Positions 27,152-37,228 of a stretch of 64,000 nucleotides of DNA are shown here, in pieces. The translations under genes and the position numbers were made by a program. The DNA is from Cellulomonas sp. (GTDB taxonomy: Bacteria > Actinomycetota > Actinomycetes > Actinomycetales > Cellulomonadaceae), in the NCBI RefSeq assembly GCF_015234515.1, contig NZ_JADGMY010000029.1:53387-117386 (forward strand), written 5' to 3'. A model generated the notes under the pieces. It had not been told where the DNA came from. It saw nothing but the letters and a program-made list of their open reading frames with translations, and searched no databases. Position 1 is the first letter of the stretch; each line of letters opens with the position of its first letter.

Positions 27152-28030
27152 GTGCGGTTGGTGGCAGGTGCCCGCCGGGCGGCCGTTGCGGTTCTCGGGG
27201 CGGTGGTGCTCGCGGCGTGCACCTCGGTGGCGGCGGTCGAGCCCGAGGTCACGGTGACGGGCGACACGGGCCAGGCCCCGACCGTGACCTACGTGACGCC
27301 GCTGACCGTCGAGGAGACGTTCCGCGAGGAGATCTGGCCCGGGACGGGCGCCGAGCTCGTCGACGGCGCTCCGGTGCTCATCGACTTCTGGCTCGAGAAC
27401 GCGCGGGACGCGAGCCTCGTCAAGGAGAGCTACTCGACGAGCCCCACGCCCCGGATGCTGACGGTCGAGGACCTGGGGACGGACCTGTACGAGACGCTGC
27501 GCGGCCAGCAGGTCGGTGCGCGGCTGCTGCAGGTGGCGCCCGGCGGGTCCGGTGCCGACTACCCGACGGTCACGGTCCTCGACGTGCTGCCCACGCGGGC
27601 GGTGGGGGAGCCGATCGAGCCGGACCCGTCCCTGCCGGTGGTGACCGAGGCCGGTGACGGCTCGCTGTCGCTGACGCCGACGGGCACGCCCCCGCCGGAC
27701 CGCCTGGTCGTGGAGCCGCTCGTGCGCGGCACCGGCGCGCAGGTCGCCGCGGGTGACGTCATCACCGTCCAGTACGCCGGGTTCTCCTGGGACGACGGCG
27801 CCCTGTTCGACTCCACGTGGCAGCGCGTGCTGCCCGTCTCGTTCCTGCTGTCCGACGTGCCGTCGTGGTCCGAAGGGCTGGTCGACCAGCCCGCCGGCAG
27901 CCGCGTGATGCTCGTCGTGCCCCCCTCGTACCCCCTGGGCGTCACCGACGCCGAGGAGCTCGCCGGAAAGACGGTGGTCTTCGTGATCGACATCCTCGCC
28001 ACCGGCACGCCCGCGCAGGGCGCGCAGTGA
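27152..28030 (+). CDS. FKBP-type peptidyl-prolyl isomerase, lipoprotein
   Basis: Exported prolyl isomerase of 292 residues. The signal peptide ends in the lipobox VLAAC, with Cys23 as the lipidation site. Two FKBP-like modules are visible: a degenerate one around residues 60-165 and a better one from about 195 ([23 protein letters not shown] and later [21 protein letters not shown]). GTG 27152 has GGAGGAGG (27137-27144) 7 nt upstream. A gene of this type follows pafA in other actinobacteria. Its stop overlaps the hisF start. Expected to fold exported proteins at the membrane surface. Confidence 0.92.
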   Translation: MRLVAGARRAAVAVLGAVVLAACTSVAAVEPEVTVTGDTGQAPTVTYVTPLTVEETFREEIWPGTGAELVDGAPVLIDFWLENARDASLVKESYSTSPTPRMLTVEDLGTDLYETLRGQQVGARLLQVAPGGSGADYPTVTVLDVLPTRAVGEPIEPDPSLPVVTEAGDGSLSLTPTGTPPPDRLVVEPLVRGTGAQVAAGDVITVQYAGFSWDDGALFDSTWQRVLPVSFLLSDVPSWSEGLVDQPAGSRVMLVVPPSYPLGVTDAEELAGKTVVFVIDILATGTPAQGAQ

Positions 28031-28797
28031 GCCTCTCGCTGCGGGTCATCCCGTGCCTGGACGTGGACGCCGGCCGCGTCGTCAAGGGCGTGAACTTCGA
28101 GAACCTCCGCGACGCGGGCGACCCGGTCGAGCTCGCCCGGCGGTACGACGCGGAGGGCGCCGACGAGCTGACGTTCCTCGACGTCTCGGCGTCGTCGTCC
28201 GACCGCGAGACCACGTACGAGGTGGTGCGTCGCACCGCCGAGGAGGTGTTCGTCCCGCTCACGGTCGGAGGCGGGGTCCGGTCGCCGCACGACGTGGACC
28301 GACTCCTGCGGGCCGGGGCCGACAAGGTCGGCGTCAACACCGCGGCGATCGCGCGACCCGAGCTCATCACCGAGATCGCCGACCGGTTCGGCTCGCAGGT
28401 GCTGGTGCTGTCGGTGGACGCCCGCCGTACGACAGGGGACACGCAGACGGCCTCGGGCTACGAGGTGACGACCCACGGCGGGCGTCGCGGCACGGGGGTG
28501 GACGCCGTCGAGTGGGCCCACCGCGCCGTCGAGCTCGGGGTCGGTGAGGTCCTGCTCAACTCGATGGACGCCGACGGCACGACCGCGGGCTTCGACCTGG
28601 AGATGATCACCGACGTGCGCGCTCGCGTGAGCGTCCCCCTGATCGCCTCGGGCGGCGCCGGCACCGTCGAGCACTTCGTCGAGGCGGCGCGGGCCGGGGC
28701 TGACGCGGTGCTCGCCGCAAGCGTCTTCCACTTCGGCACGCTGACGATCGGTCAGGTCAAGGACGCCCTGCGGGCCGCGGGAGTCGTCGTCCGCTGA
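28027..28797 (+). CDS. hisF: Imidazole glycerol phosphate synthase, cyclase subunit
   Basis: TIM-barrel cyclase of histidine synthesis that uses ammonia from HisH to form imidazole glycerol phosphate and AICAR. The 256 residues begin [20 protein letters not shown] (Asp11-type catalytic residue), include [11 protein letters not shown], and end with the second catalytic Asp in [15 protein letters not shown] and the phosphate loop [16 protein letters not shown] 28027 overlaps the FKBP stop by 4 nt, so the two are coupled. hisH is not in the window; hisI is 4.7 kb away. Confidence 0.97.
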   Translation: MSLSLRVIPCLDVDAGRVVKGVNFENLRDAGDPVELARRYDAEGADELTFLDVSASSSDRETTYEVVRRTAEEVFVPLTVGGGVRSPHDVDRLLRAGADKVGVNTAAIARPELITEIADRFGSQVLVLSVDARRTTGDTQTASGYEVTTHGGRRGTGVDAVEWAHRAVELGVGEVLLNSMDADGTTAGFDLEMITDVRARVSVPLIASGGAGTVEHFVEAARAGADAVLAASVFHFGTLTIGQVKDALRAAGVVVR

Positions 28798-28800
28798 CGC

Positions 28801-28846
28801 GACGGCGCGCCGCCCCGGTCGTCGGGGCGCTGCAGCGCGCGCCGTC
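28801..28846. terminator. Bidirectional terminator between hisF and the TIGR03085 gene
   Basis: GACGGCGCGC (28801-28810) pairs perfectly with GCGCGCCGTC (28837-28846). Inside it CGCCCCG (28811-28817) pairs with CGGGGCG (28823-28829). Confidence 0.75.
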
Positions 28847-28847
28847 G

Positions 28848-29480
28848 TCAGGGACCGGTCAGGAGGTCCCGCACGGTGGCGACCTCGTCCTCGGCGCCGT
28901 CGAGCCGCACGTGCGACGCCTGGAGGCGGCCGGACACGGCGAGCACGAGCTCTCCCACGTCGCCGCGCAGGACGACCGTCCCGTGCCCCTGCCGAGGGGC
29001 GTGCACGGCCGACCGCACGTCGTCGTCCCGGACCAGCACCACGCCCGGCCCGAGGCGACGCAGGCGCAGCGGGGCCATGCGCACGAGCTGCGACCACAGG
29101 ACATCGACGAGGCCCTCCGGCAGCTCGCGGGGCGTGAGGTCCCCGGTGCCCCGGCGCACGTCCTCCGTGTGCACGAAGTACTCCGTGGCGTTCACCGCGT
29201 CACCGGCCCACGCGAGCGGGCTCCACCGCGGGGGCCGCGTGGCGAACCGGTCGACCAGGTCGGCGTAGCCGGGGGCGTCGGACGCGCTGTCGGCGAGCCG
29301 CTCCGTCGCCGCCGCCAGACCGCCGCGCACCGCGGAGGCGGCGAGCCCGGGCCGCTCACGGATCACCAGGTGCGCCGCCAGGTGCCGGGCCTCCCAGCCC
29401 GCGCAGAGCGTGGGGTCGTGCGGGTCCGCGGCGCGCAGCGTCTCGCAGAGCCAGTCGCGTTCGGTCTCGTGCCACGTCAT
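28848..29480 (-). CDS. TIGR03085 family protein (DinB/maleylpyruvate isomerase-like fold)
   Basis: An actinobacterial protein of 210 residues. The N-terminus MTWHETERDWLCETL, then LCAGWEARHLAAHLVIRE, and NATEYFVHTEDVRRG carry the histidines expected of the metal-binding four-helix DinB-like fold. Enzyme activity is unknown; relatives include mycothiol-dependent enzymes, and mshC is in this window. A second in-frame ATG at 29498 would add six residues; neither start has a ribosome site. Both starts are covered by the perfect inverted repeat at 29479-29498. Confidence 0.85.
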   Translation of the reverse strand: MTWHETERDWLCETLRAADPHDPTLCAGWEARHLAAHLVIRERPGLAASAVRGGLAAATERLADSASDAPGYADLVDRFATRPPRWSPLAWAGDAVNATEYFVHTEDVRRGTGDLTPRELPEGLVDVLWSQLVRMAPLRLRRLGPGVVLVRDDDVRSAVHAPRQGHGTVVLRGDVGELVLAVSGRLQASHVRLDGAEDEVATVRDLLTGP

Positions 29481-29498
29481 GGCACGTGATCGTGCCAT
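29479..29498. promoter_or_regulatory. Perfect inverted repeat at the start of the TIGR03085 gene
   Basis: ATGGCACG (29479-29486), spacer TGAT, CGTGCCAT (29491-29498). It spans both possible start codons. It could be an operator or start-site RNA hairpin, or chance. Confidence 0.3.
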
Positions 29499-29607
29499 GC
29501 GAAGCAGTCTCGTCGCGCACCGTGCCGTCCGGCGCGCGTCGAACGGGTGCAGCCGCGCGTGCGTGAGAAGATCCCCACATCCCCGTGTCGTCAGGAGTGT
29601 GACAGCC

Positions 29608-31533
29608 GTGCCCGCGCGCCCCCGGACCCCCGCCGCCTCGCCGCGTCCGGACGCGCAGGGCGCTGCGCTCCGCGGCTCGACGGCCCGCCGGTCGGCCGCC
29701 CTCGTCTGGCGCGGCATGCGGGCGCACCCCCGCACGTACGTCGCCGCCGTCGTGACCTCCGCGCTGTTCGGCGGGCTGACGGTCGCGGTGAGCCGTGTGC
29801 TCGGAGCGGTGACCGACCAGGTCGTCGTGCCGGCGCTCGCGGGTTCCGAGGAGGCGCAGGGCAGGATCTGGCTCGCCGGCCTCGTCGTCGCGCTCGTCGC
29901 GCTGCTGCTCGCTGTCAGCGTCGCCGGCCGCCGCGTCTTCGCGGGCATCGGTGTCGCCGACATCCAGGCGGACCACCGCCGGGCGGTCACGCGGCAGTAC
30001 CTGCGGCTGCCGATGTCGTGGCACCGGCAGCACCCGACCGGCCAGCTCCTGTCGAACGCCGGCTCGGACGTCGAGGCCGCGACGGGGGTGTTCAACCCGC
30101 TTCCCTTCGCGCTCGGTGTCGTCGTCATGATCGTCGCCGCCACCGCGGCCCTGCTGCGCACCGACGTGTGGCTCGCGCTGGCCGCCCTGGTGGTGCTGCC
30201 GCTCGCGGTGATCGCGAACCTCGTCTTCCAGCGCCGGATGACCCCGGCGATCACGCGTGCGCAGCAGCTGCGCGCCGAGGTGGCCGACGTCGCGCACGAG
30301 AGCTTCGAGGCCGCCGCGCTGGTGAAGTCGCTCGGTACCGAGGACCGGGAGGACGTGCGGTTCACCGAGCGTGCCCGCGAGCTGCGGGACGCGAACGTGC
30401 GCGTCGGCGTGGTCCGCGCGGTCTTCGACCCGGTCATCGACCTGCTGCCGAACCTCGGCACGCTGCTCGTGCTGCTCGTCGGGGTCCAGCGGGTCGCGGC
30501 CGGCGCGATCGGCACCGGCGACGTCGTCGCGGCCGCCTACCTCCTGACGCTGCTGGCCGTGCCCGTGCGCGCGTTCGGCTGGGTGCTGGGCGAGCTGCCC
30601 CGCGGCCTGGTCGGTCACGACCGGATCTCGCGGGTCCTGGACGCCCCGGGTGTGCCGAGCGAAGGCATCACGCCGCTGGTCGCGGCGTCCCCGGGGGCGA
30701 CGGTCGAGATGCGCGGGGTGCACCTGCGGGTGCCCAGCGCCGACGGCGAGGTCGAGCTGCTGCACGGCGTGGACCTGCGGGTCGAGGCGGGGCGCACGCT
30801 GGCGGTCGTCGGCCCCACCGGCGCCGGCAAGTCCACCCTCGTCGGTCTCGTTCCGCGCCTCGTCGACCCGTCGCAGGGGACGGTCGAGGTCGACGGCGTC
30901 GACGTCCGCGACCTGCGACCCGCCGACCTCGCCGCCCAGGTGGGCTACGTGAGCCAGTCGACGTTCGTGTTCGAGGACACCGTGCGCGGCAACGTCACGC
31001 TCGCCGACCCCGGTGACGCCGGCGCGCCCCGTGACGACGAGGTGTGGGCGGCCCTCGCCGCGGCACGCGTCGACGACGTGGTGCGGGCGCTGCCGGGCGG
31101 GCTCGACGCGCCGCTCGGTGAGCGCGGCGCGAACCTGTCCGGGGGTCAGCGGCAGCGGCTCGCGCTCGCGCGTGCTCTCGTGCGGCGTCCCCGCGTCCTG
31201 GTCCTCGACGACGCGACCTCCGCGGTCGACCCGGGCGTCGAGCGCGACATCCTCACCGGGCTGCACGCCGGCACCGGCGCGACCGGCCCGACGGTGCTCC
31301 TCGTGGCGTACCGCATGGCCTCGGTGGTGCTCGCCGACGAGGTCGTCCACGTCGAGGCAGGTCGCGTCGTCGACCGCGGCACGCACGCCGAGCTGCTGGC
31401 GCGCGACGCGGGCTACCGCGAGCTCGCCACGGCCTACGAGCGCGAGTCGCAGCGACGCGCGCGCGAACGCGCCGACGAGGGCGCGGTCGACGTGTGGGGC
31501 GACGACGTCCCGGCAGAGGGAGGACGTCGGTGA
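29608..31533 (+). CDS. ABC exporter half-transporter, degenerate ATPase site
   Basis: Six-helix membrane domain plus ATPase in one 641-residue chain (type IV exporter). Walker A GPTGAGKS begins at residue 402, the signature NLSGGQRQ is intact, but Walker B reads VLVLDDATS (catalytic Glu replaced by Asp) and the H-loop reads LLVAYRMAS (His replaced by Tyr). These changes mark the non-hydrolysing half of heterodimeric exporters. GTG 29608 has AGGAG (29593-29597) 10 nt upstream; GTG 29599 is too close to that site. Its stop overlaps the next gene, its evident partner. Substrate (drug, lipid or peptide) cannot be told. Confidence 0.93.
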   Translation: MPARPRTPAASPRPDAQGAALRGSTARRSAALVWRGMRAHPRTYVAAVVTSALFGGLTVAVSRVLGAVTDQVVVPALAGSEEAQGRIWLAGLVVALVALLLAVSVAGRRVFAGIGVADIQADHRRAVTRQYLRLPMSWHRQHPTGQLLSNAGSDVEAATGVFNPLPFALGVVVMIVAATAALLRTDVWLALAALVVLPLAVIANLVFQRRMTPAITRAQQLRAEVADVAHESFEAAALVKSLGTEDREDVRFTERARELRDANVRVGVVRAVFDPVIDLLPNLGTLLVLLVGVQRVAAGAIGTGDVVAAAYLLTLLAVPVRAFGWVLGELPRGLVGHDRISRVLDAPGVPSEGITPLVAASPGATVEMRGVHLRVPSADGEVELLHGVDLRVEAGRTLAVVGPTGAGKSTLVGLVPRLVDPSQGTVEVDGVDVRDLRPADLAAQVGYVSQSTFVFEDTVRGNVTLADPGDAGAPRDDEVWAALAAARVDDVVRALPGGLDAPLGERGANLSGGQRQRLALARALVRRPRVLVLDDATSAVDPGVERDILTGLHAGTGATGPTVLLVAYRMASVVLADEVVHVEAGRVVDRGTHAELLARDAGYRELATAYERESQRRARERADEGAVDVWGDDVPAEGGRR

Positions 31534-33368
31534 CGGCGAAGGACCAACCACGGGCGGCCGCGCACGACAGCCGCATGGCACCGGCGAGCACCCTCGGCGT
31601 CCTGGCGACGCTGCGCCGCGCGGCGCAGGTGTCGCCCGAGCTGCTCGACGGGCTGGCCGTGACGCTCGTGCTCGCCGTGGTCGCGGCGACCGCCCGCGTG
31701 CTCGTGCCGATCGCCGTGCAGCAGACGGTCGACACCGCGATCCTGGCGCCCGGTGGCGTCGACGTGTCGCGGGCCGCCGCGCTCGTCGGCGTCGCGGCGG
31801 TCGGCCTCGCGGTCGGTGCCGCCTGCTCCGCGCTGGTCAACGTGCGGCTCTTCCGGTCCAGCGAGGCGGGCCTGCTGACCCTGCGCACCAAGGCGTTCCG
31901 GCACGTGCACGACCTGTCCGTGCTCACCCAGAGCACCGAGCGGCGCGGGTCGCTCGTCTCCCGGGTCACGTCGGACGTCGACACGATCTCCATGTTCGTG
32001 CAGTGGGGCGGCATCATGCTGCTCGTCTCGACGCTGCAGATCCTCGTGGCCACCACGCTCATGGCGGTCTACTCGTGGCAGCTCACGCTGCTGGTGTGGG
32101 CGTGCTTCCTGCCCCTGATGGTGGTCCTGCCGCGCCTGCAGCGCGGCGTGAACCGGCGGTACGCCGCCGTCCGGGAGCGGTACGGCGCGATGCTCGGAGC
32201 CGTGTCCGAGGCGGTCGTCGGCGCCGAGACCATCCGGGCGTACGGGGTGTCGGAGCGCACGCAGCGCCGTGTCGACGCCGCGGTGGCCGCGACGCGACGC
32301 GCCATGGTGCGCGCCCAGACGCTCGTGGCGGTGGTGTTCTCGTCCGGCGTGCTGGTGGCCAACCTCGTGCTCGCGGTCGTCGTGGTCGCCGGCACGTGGC
32401 TGGGTGTCGCCGGCGAGCTGACGGTCGGACGGGTGCTGGCCTTCCTGTTCCTCGTCCAGCTGTTCACGGGGCCGGTGCAGATGGCCACCGAGATCCTCAA
32501 CGAGCTGCAGAACGCGATCTCGGGCTGGCGGCGTGTGCTGGGCGTCCTCGAGACCCCCGTGGACGTCGCGGAGCCGGGCGAGGACGCCGTCCCCAGCCCG
32601 CGCGGCCCCGCCTCGCTGACGTTCGCGGACGTCGGCTACGCCTACCCGGACGGCCCGCCGGTGCTCCAGGACGTCGACCTGCACGTCGCCGCCGGCACGT
32701 CGGTCGCGGTGGTCGGGGCGACGGGCTCGGGCAAGACGACGATGGCCAAGCTCGTCGCGCGGTTCATGGACCCGACCACCGGCGCCGTGCTGCTCGACGG
32801 CACCGACCTGCGCCGGATCGCCTCGGACGACCTGCGGCGCCGGGTCGTGCTGGTCCCGCAGGAGGGGTTCCTGTTCGACGGCACGATCACCGAGAACATC
32901 GCCTACGGACTGCGTGACGACGTGGTCGCCGCCGAGCCGTCGTCGCAGGTCGTGGCCCGCGTGGAGCAGGTGGTCGCCGAGCTCGGTCTCGACGCGTGGC
33001 TCGACGAGCTGCCCGCGGGCATGGCCACCCCCGTGGGGCAGCGTGGTGAGCTGCTGTCCGCCGGCGAGCGGCAGCTCGTGGCTCTCGCGCGGGCGCGGCT
33101 CGCGGACGGCGACCTGCTGCTGCTCGACGAGGCCACCTCGGCGGTCGATCCCGTGGCGGAGGTGCGGATCGCACGCGCGCTGCGCGAGCTCGCCCGGGGC
33201 CGCACGACCCTGACGATCGCCCACCGCCTGTCCACGGCGGAGGCCGCGGACCTGGTCGTGGTCGTCCACGCCGGTCGCGTCGTCGAGGTCGGCACGCACG
33301 CCGACCTGCTGGCGCGCGGTGGCCACTACGCGACGATGCACTCCGCCTGGGTGTCGCAGACGCGCTGA
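31530..33368 (+). CDS. ABC exporter half-transporter, catalytic partner
   Basis: Second half-transporter, 612 residues. Walker [10 protein letters not shown] begins at residue 396, Walker B is LLLLDEATS with the catalytic Glu, and the H-loop IAHRLST is intact, but the signature is LLSAGERQ instead of LSGGQ. With the first subunit this gives one good ATP site (this Walker B with the partner's LSGGQ) and one degenerate site. GTG 31530 overlaps the previous stop by 4 nt and has GAGGGAGG (31516-31523). The pair is a textbook heterodimer by sequence. Confidence 0.94.
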   Translation: MTAKDQPRAAAHDSRMAPASTLGVLATLRRAAQVSPELLDGLAVTLVLAVVAATARVLVPIAVQQTVDTAILAPGGVDVSRAAALVGVAAVGLAVGAACSALVNVRLFRSSEAGLLTLRTKAFRHVHDLSVLTQSTERRGSLVSRVTSDVDTISMFVQWGGIMLLVSTLQILVATTLMAVYSWQLTLLVWACFLPLMVVLPRLQRGVNRRYAAVRERYGAMLGAVSEAVVGAETIRAYGVSERTQRRVDAAVAATRRAMVRAQTLVAVVFSSGVLVANLVLAVVVVAGTWLGVAGELTVGRVLAFLFLVQLFTGPVQMATEILNELQNAISGWRRVLGVLETPVDVAEPGEDAVPSPRGPASLTFADVGYAYPDGPPVLQDVDLHVAAGTSVAVVGATGSGKTTMAKLVARFMDPTTGAVLLDGTDLRRIASDDLRRRVVLVPQEGFLFDGTITENIAYGLRDDVVAAEPSSQVVARVEQVVAELGLDAWLDELPAGMATPVGQRGELLSAGERQLVALARARLADGDLLLLDEATSAVDPVAEVRIARALRELARGRTTLTIAHRLSTAEAADLVVVVHAGRVVEVGTHADLLARGGHYATMHSAWVSQTR

Positions 33369-33393
33369 GCCCGGCAGCCGGTGCAGCCGGTGC

Positions 33394-33413
33394 AGCCCGG
33401 TCCCGACCGGGCT
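33394..33413 (+). terminator. Hairpin after the ABC exporter pair
   Basis: AGCCCGGT (33394-33401) and ACCGGGCT (33406-33413) form an 8-bp perfect stem with a CCCG loop. Confidence 0.6.
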
Positions 33414-33481
33414 GGGGACGTGCCGCGGCGCGGTCGCGGACGGCGCGCCTGCGTGCCGGTCGCGCGTGGCAGGATCGTCGG

Positions 33482-33934
33482 GTGCCGCAGACCGACCCCT
33501 CCACCACCCCCGACGGCCGCCTGGTGCGCAGCGCCCTCGACCCCGCCGTGGCCGCGCGCCTGCGCCGCGACGACGCGGGGCTCGTCGCCGCGGTCGTCCA
33601 GCAGCACGACACCCGCGAGGTGCTCATGCTCGGCTGGATGGACGACGAGGCGCTGCACCGCACCCTCACGACGGGCCGCGTGACGTTCTGGAGCCGGTCC
33701 CGGCAGGAGTACTGGCGCAAGGGCGACACGTCGGGTCACGTCCAGCACGTGCGCTCGGTGGCGATCGACTGCGACGGCGACGCCCTGCTGGTCACCGTCG
33801 ACCAGGTCGGCGCCGCCTGCCACACCGGCTCCCGTACGTGCTTCGAGGCCGGCGGACCTCTGCCGGTCGTCCTGCCCCCCACCTCCGACCCGTCCGCGGC
33901 GGCCGCCGCCACCTCCCGAGGAGCCCAGCCGTGA
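33482..33934 (+). CDS. hisI: Phosphoribosyl-AMP cyclohydrolase
   Basis: Zinc/magnesium enzyme opening the purine ring of PR-AMP, third step of histidine synthesis. The 150 residues include [31 protein letters not shown] and the metal motif [12 protein letters not shown], then [12 protein letters not shown] with the remaining Cys ligands. It is the monofunctional form without the HisE domain. GTG 33482 has CAGGAT (33470-33475) 6 nt upstream, a weaker leaderless-type arrangement. Its stop overlaps the trpE start, linking his and trp synthesis. Confidence 0.96.
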   Translation: MPQTDPSTTPDGRLVRSALDPAVAARLRRDDAGLVAAVVQQHDTREVLMLGWMDDEALHRTLTTGRVTFWSRSRQEYWRKGDTSGHVQHVRSVAIDCDGDALLVTVDQVGAACHTGSRTCFEAGGPLPVVLPPTSDPSAAAAATSRGAQP

Positions 33935-35508
33935 CCCAGCCGTCCGTCTCCGCCGCGCCGCGCGCGACCGCCACGGACCTGCCCTGGGGGGCGACCTGGC
34001 CGACGCGCGACGGGTTCCGGGAGCTGGCCGCCGAGCGGCGTGTCGTGCCCGTCGTGCGCCGCCTGCTCGCCGACGACGTGACCCCCGTGGGGCTGTACCG
34101 CTCCCTCGCAGCGGGGCGTCCCGGCACGTTCGTCCTGGAGTCGGCCGAGTCGGACGGCACCTGGGGGCGGTGGTCGTTCGTCGGCGTGACGTCGCGCGCG
34201 TGCCTGTCGGTGCGGGACGGCCGAGCCGCGTGGTCCGGAGACGTGCCGGTGGGCGTGCCGACCGAGGGTGACGTGCTCGACGTCCTGGGCCGCACCCTCG
34301 ACGTCCTGCACACCCCCCGCATCGACGGGCTGCCGCCGCTGACCGGGGGACTCGTGGGCGTGCTGGGCTGGGACGTCGTGCACCACTGGGAGCCGACGCT
34401 GCCCGCGCGCGCGCCGGAGGAGCTCGGCATCCCCGAGGTGACGATGCTCCTCGCCTCGGACCTGGCAGCCGTCGACCACGTCGACGGCTCGGTGTGGCTC
34501 GTGGCCAACGCGATCAACTTCGACGCGACCGACGAGCGCGTCGACGACGCGTACGCCGACGCGGTGCGCCGGCTCGACGAGATGCAGGCGGCGCTGCGCC
34601 GGCCCGTGGTCCCCGCACCGGCGGTGATCGACCCGGCCGCACCGGTCCCCGAGCTCGAGTTCCGCAGCACACGTGAGGAGTTCGAGGCGCAGGTGCGTCG
34701 CGGGCAGGAGGCCATCCGCGACGGGGACGTCTTCCAGGTGGTGCTCTCGCAGCGGCTGGACCTGGACTGCCCGGCCGACCCGCTGGACGTGTACCGGGTG
34801 CTGCGCACCGTGAACCCCAGCCCGTACATGTACCTGCTCGCGCTGCAGGACGCGGACGGGCGCGACTTCTCCGTCGTCGGCTCCAGCCCCGAGACGCTCG
34901 TCAAGGTCAGCGACGGCCACGTCACGACGTTCCCGATCGCGGGCTCTCGTCCGCGCGGAGCGACGCCCGAGGAGGACCGGACCCTCGCGGACGAGGTGCT
35001 CGCGGACCCCAAGGAGCGGGCCGAGCACATCATGCTCGTCGACCTGTCGCGCAACGACATGGTCAAGGTCTGCGAGCCGACGAGCGTCGAGGTCGTCGAG
35101 TTCATGGCGGTGCGGCGGTTCTCGCACATCATGCACATCTGCTCGACGGTCGTCGGTCGCCTGCGCGCGGGGTCCACCGCGCTGCAGACGCTCGTGGCGA
35201 CCTTCCCGGCCGGCACCCTCTCCGGCGCACCCAAGCCGCGGGCGATCGAGCTGATCGACGAGCTGGAGCCCGCGCGGCGCGGTGTCTACGGCGGGACCGT
35301 CGGGTACTTCGACTTCGCGGGGGACATGGACATGGCCATCGCGATCCGCACCGCCGTGATCCGTGACGGGCGGGCGAGCGTGCAGGCCGGCGGCGGGATC
35401 GTCGCCGACTCCGTGCCGGCGCTCGAGTACGAGGAGTCGCGCAACAAGGCCGCGGCCGCCGTGCGGGCGATCCAGCTCGCGGCCTGCCTGCGCGACGACC
35501 TGCCGTGA
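33931..35508 (+). CDS. trpE: Anthranilate synthase component I
   Basis: Converts chorismate to anthranilate with ammonia from the TrpG subunit, which is not in the window. The 525 residues include the Trp feedback-site segment [16 protein letters not shown], the catalytic [31 protein letters not shown] and [14 protein letters not shown] 33931 overlaps hisI by 4 nt, so there is no room for a leader peptide or attenuator directly before trpE. The next membrane protein overlaps its stop. Confidence 0.97.
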   Translation: MTQPSVSAAPRATATDLPWGATWPTRDGFRELAAERRVVPVVRRLLADDVTPVGLYRSLAAGRPGTFVLESAESDGTWGRWSFVGVTSRACLSVRDGRAAWSGDVPVGVPTEGDVLDVLGRTLDVLHTPRIDGLPPLTGGLVGVLGWDVVHHWEPTLPARAPEELGIPEVTMLLASDLAAVDHVDGSVWLVANAINFDATDERVDDAYADAVRRLDEMQAALRRPVVPAPAVIDPAAPVPELEFRSTREEFEAQVRRGQEAIRDGDVFQVVLSQRLDLDCPADPLDVYRVLRTVNPSPYMYLLALQDADGRDFSVVGSSPETLVKVSDGHVTTFPIAGSRPRGATPEEDRTLADEVLADPKERAEHIMLVDLSRNDMVKVCEPTSVEVVEFMAVRRFSHIMHICSTVVGRLRAGSTALQTLVATFPAGTLSGAPKPRAIELIDELEPARRGVYGGTVGYFDFAGDMDMAIAIRTAVIRDGRASVQAGGGIVADSVPALEYEESRNKAAAAVRAIQLAACLRDDLP

Positions 35509-36116
35509 CCGGCGCACCGGCCGACGGTGCCGCTCGGGCAGCGACCGGCGGGTCCGCGCGCCGCGGCCGGTGGGTGCTGCTGCTCGTCCTCGCGGCGGCG
35601 CTGGTCGCGGCCGTCGCGCTGCCGACGTGGGTGGTCGCCGAGGGGAGCAGCTCTCTCGAGAGTCGCGTGAGCGTCGGCGTCACCGGCGCCGCGGTCGCGC
35701 CGCAGACGACGGCTGCCGGTCTCGTCCTGCTCGCCGCCGCTGCTGCCGTGGCGCTCGTCGGACGGGCGGGACGCTGGGTGGTGGCGATCGTCACGGCGGG
35801 CGCCGGCCTGCTCGTCGCCGCCGCTGCCGTCGCGGTGCTCGCCGACCCCGGCGGCGCCGTCTCGGGTGCCGTGGCCGAGACCACGGGCGTCGCCGTCGGC
35901 GACCCGCCCGCGTCGGTGACCGCGTGGCCGGTCGTCGCGTGCGTCGCAGGCGCCCTCGTGGTCCTGCTCGGCCTCGCGCTGGGGCGAGCGGGCGGATCGT
36001 GGCGGCACACGTCGCGTCGCCACGAGCGTCCTGGGGGGCCCGCGCCGGCGACCACGGGCGCGGCCGACGAGCGCGCGGACTGGGACGCGCTCAGCCGCGG
36101 CGACGACCCGTCCTGA
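35505..36116 (+). CDS. Trp biosynthesis-associated membrane protein
   Basis: A 203-residue membrane protein with about four hydrophobic segments (around 23-45, 66-82, 88-110 and 140-160), of the actinobacterial family annotated as trp operon-associated (TIGR02234). LPTWVVAEGSSS near residue 40 is typical. GTG 35505 overlaps trpE by 4 nt. The location between trpE and trpC is conserved in actinobacteria; the role is unknown, perhaps tryptophan or intermediate handling. Confidence 0.85.
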   Translation: MTGAPADGAARAATGGSARRGRWVLLLVLAAALVAAVALPTWVVAEGSSSLESRVSVGVTGAAVAPQTTAAGLVLLAAAAAVALVGRAGRWVVAIVTAGAGLLVAAAAVAVLADPGGAVSGAVAETTGVAVGDPPASVTAWPVVACVAGALVVLLGLALGRAGGSWRHTSRRHERPGGPAPATTGAADERADWDALSRGDDPS

Positions 36117-36141
36117 CCAGCATGGACGGGGTGGTCTCCGC

Positions 36142-36147
36142 TAGGGT
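36142..36147 (+). promoter_or_regulatory. Candidate -10 for the small membrane protein gene
   Basis: TAGGGT would start transcription near 36154, leaving a short leader with AAGGA (36166-36170) before ATG 36181. Confidence 0.4.
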
Positions 36148-36180
36148 GGGCCGACACCGAGCACGAAGGACGTACCACTG

Positions 36181-36486
36181 ATGGCCGATCACTCGCTGGC
36201 CCACCGCGCCCAGAACCCGACGCGCACCGAGACCATGCACCTGCCGCCGACGACGCCTCCGACGAACCACGGTCGCACCGTCGCGGCGTGGACGACGACG
36301 TGGGGTGTCGTCCTCGGCGGCGTGGTCGCGGCGCTCGGGGTGGCGTTGACGCTCGCCTGGCTGTTCTGGGTCGGCATGGGCATCGTCGTCCTGGCCCTCG
36401 TCCTGGGCAAGATCCTGCAGCTGCTCGGGCACGGGCAGGGCGGAGCGGCGACGCTCGCCCGGGCACAGCGCCGCGGGGGCCACTGA
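36181..36486 (+). CDS. HGxxPAAW-type small membrane protein
   Basis: A 101-residue protein with two membrane segments (about 42-60 and 62-80). Residues 29-36 read HGRTVAAW, close to the HGxxPAAW motif naming an actinobacterial family, with Val in place of Pro. This family is often found beside trp genes. Function is unknown. A hairpin follows its stop. Confidence 0.75.
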   Translation: MADHSLAHRAQNPTRTETMHLPPTTPPTNHGRTVAAWTTTWGVVLGGVVAALGVALTLAWLFWVGMGIVVLALVLGKILQLLGHGQGGAATLARAQRRGGH

Positions 36487-36516
36487 CCGCACCGGGGAGT
36501 CCTCCGGTCCGCACCC

Positions 36517-36533
36517 GGCCGGTCCCACCGGCC
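36517..36533 (+). terminator. Hairpin before the DUF4190 gene
   Basis: GGCCGGT and ACCGGCC form a perfect 7-bp stem around CCC, 14 nt before the next ribosome site. Confidence 0.45.
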
Positions 36534-36556
36534 ACCACTGACGCAGGGAGAGCTGC

Positions 36557-37228
36557 ATGACGACCCCGAACGAGCCCCGCGACCCGTACACGCCCGACGA
36601 CGAGCCGGGTGCCGGTTCGGGTGCGCCCGGTCCGGCGACCCCGCCGCCGACGCCCCCGTCGGCAGGGGACGTCCCGCCGTACCCCGCGGGGACGAGCCCG
36701 GCCGCGCCCTCGGCACCTACCCCGGGCCAGGCTCCGGGCTACGGCCAGCCCCCCGCCTACGGGCAGGGTGAGGCGCCGGCGTACGGACAGCCGCCGGCGT
36801 ACGGACAGCCGCCGGCCTACGGCCAGGCTCCGGCCTACGGCCAGGCGCCCGGGTACGGCCAGGCGCCGGGCTACGGCCAGCAGCCCGGCTACGGCGGTGC
36901 ACCGTCGACCGCGCGCAACTCGCTCGGCGGCTGGTCGCTCGGGCTCGGCATCCTCTCGATCGTGCTGTGCTGCTTCGCCGTCGGGATCATCCCCGGTGCG
37001 ATCGGCATCTGGCTCGGGATCAAGGGTCGCGCGGCGGCGGCGCGGGGTGAGGCCACCAACGGCGGCCTCGCGCTCGCCGGCATCATCCTCAGCGTCCTCG
37101 GTGTCCTGATCGGGCTGTACTTCCTCGTGAGCATCGTCATGGGCATCGCCCAGTACGGCGGCCTGGACGGTTTCATGGAGTACGTCCAGGAGGAAGTGGA
37201 GCGTCAGCAGCAGCTGCAGACCCCGTGA
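36557..37228 (+). CDS. DUF4190 membrane protein with YGQ repeats
   Basis: A 223-residue protein. Residues about 1-115 are disordered, Pro-rich and contain about eleven five-residue repeats of the form (A/G)YGQ(A/P). A C-terminal DUF4190 region has two membrane segments (about 125-150 and 170-190) with [11 protein letters not shown] and [20 protein letters not shown] (36547-36553) precedes ATG 36557. Proline-tyrosine-rich tails often mediate clustering or protein contacts at the membrane; the role here is unknown. The next gene overlaps its stop. Confidence 0.82.
   Translation: MTTPNEPRDPYTPDDEPGAGSGAPGPATPPPTPPSAGDVPPYPAGTSPAAPSAPTPGQAPGYGQPPAYGQGEAPAYGQPPAYGQPPAYGQAPAYGQAPGYGQAPGYGQQPGYGGAPSTARNSLGGWSLGLGILSIVLCCFAVGIIPGAIGIWLGIKGRAAAARGEATNGGLALAGIILSVLGVLIGLYFLVSIVMGIAQYGGLDGFMEYVQEEVERQQQLQTP
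36731..36895 (+). repeat. Degenerate 15-nt tandem repeat coding YGQ(A/P)P units
   Basis: Roughly eleven imperfect 15-nt units inside the DUF4190 gene, each coding Tyr-Gly-Gln with Pro/Ala/Gly. Copies at 36780-36815 are almost identical, suggesting recent duplication. Confidence 0.8.
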
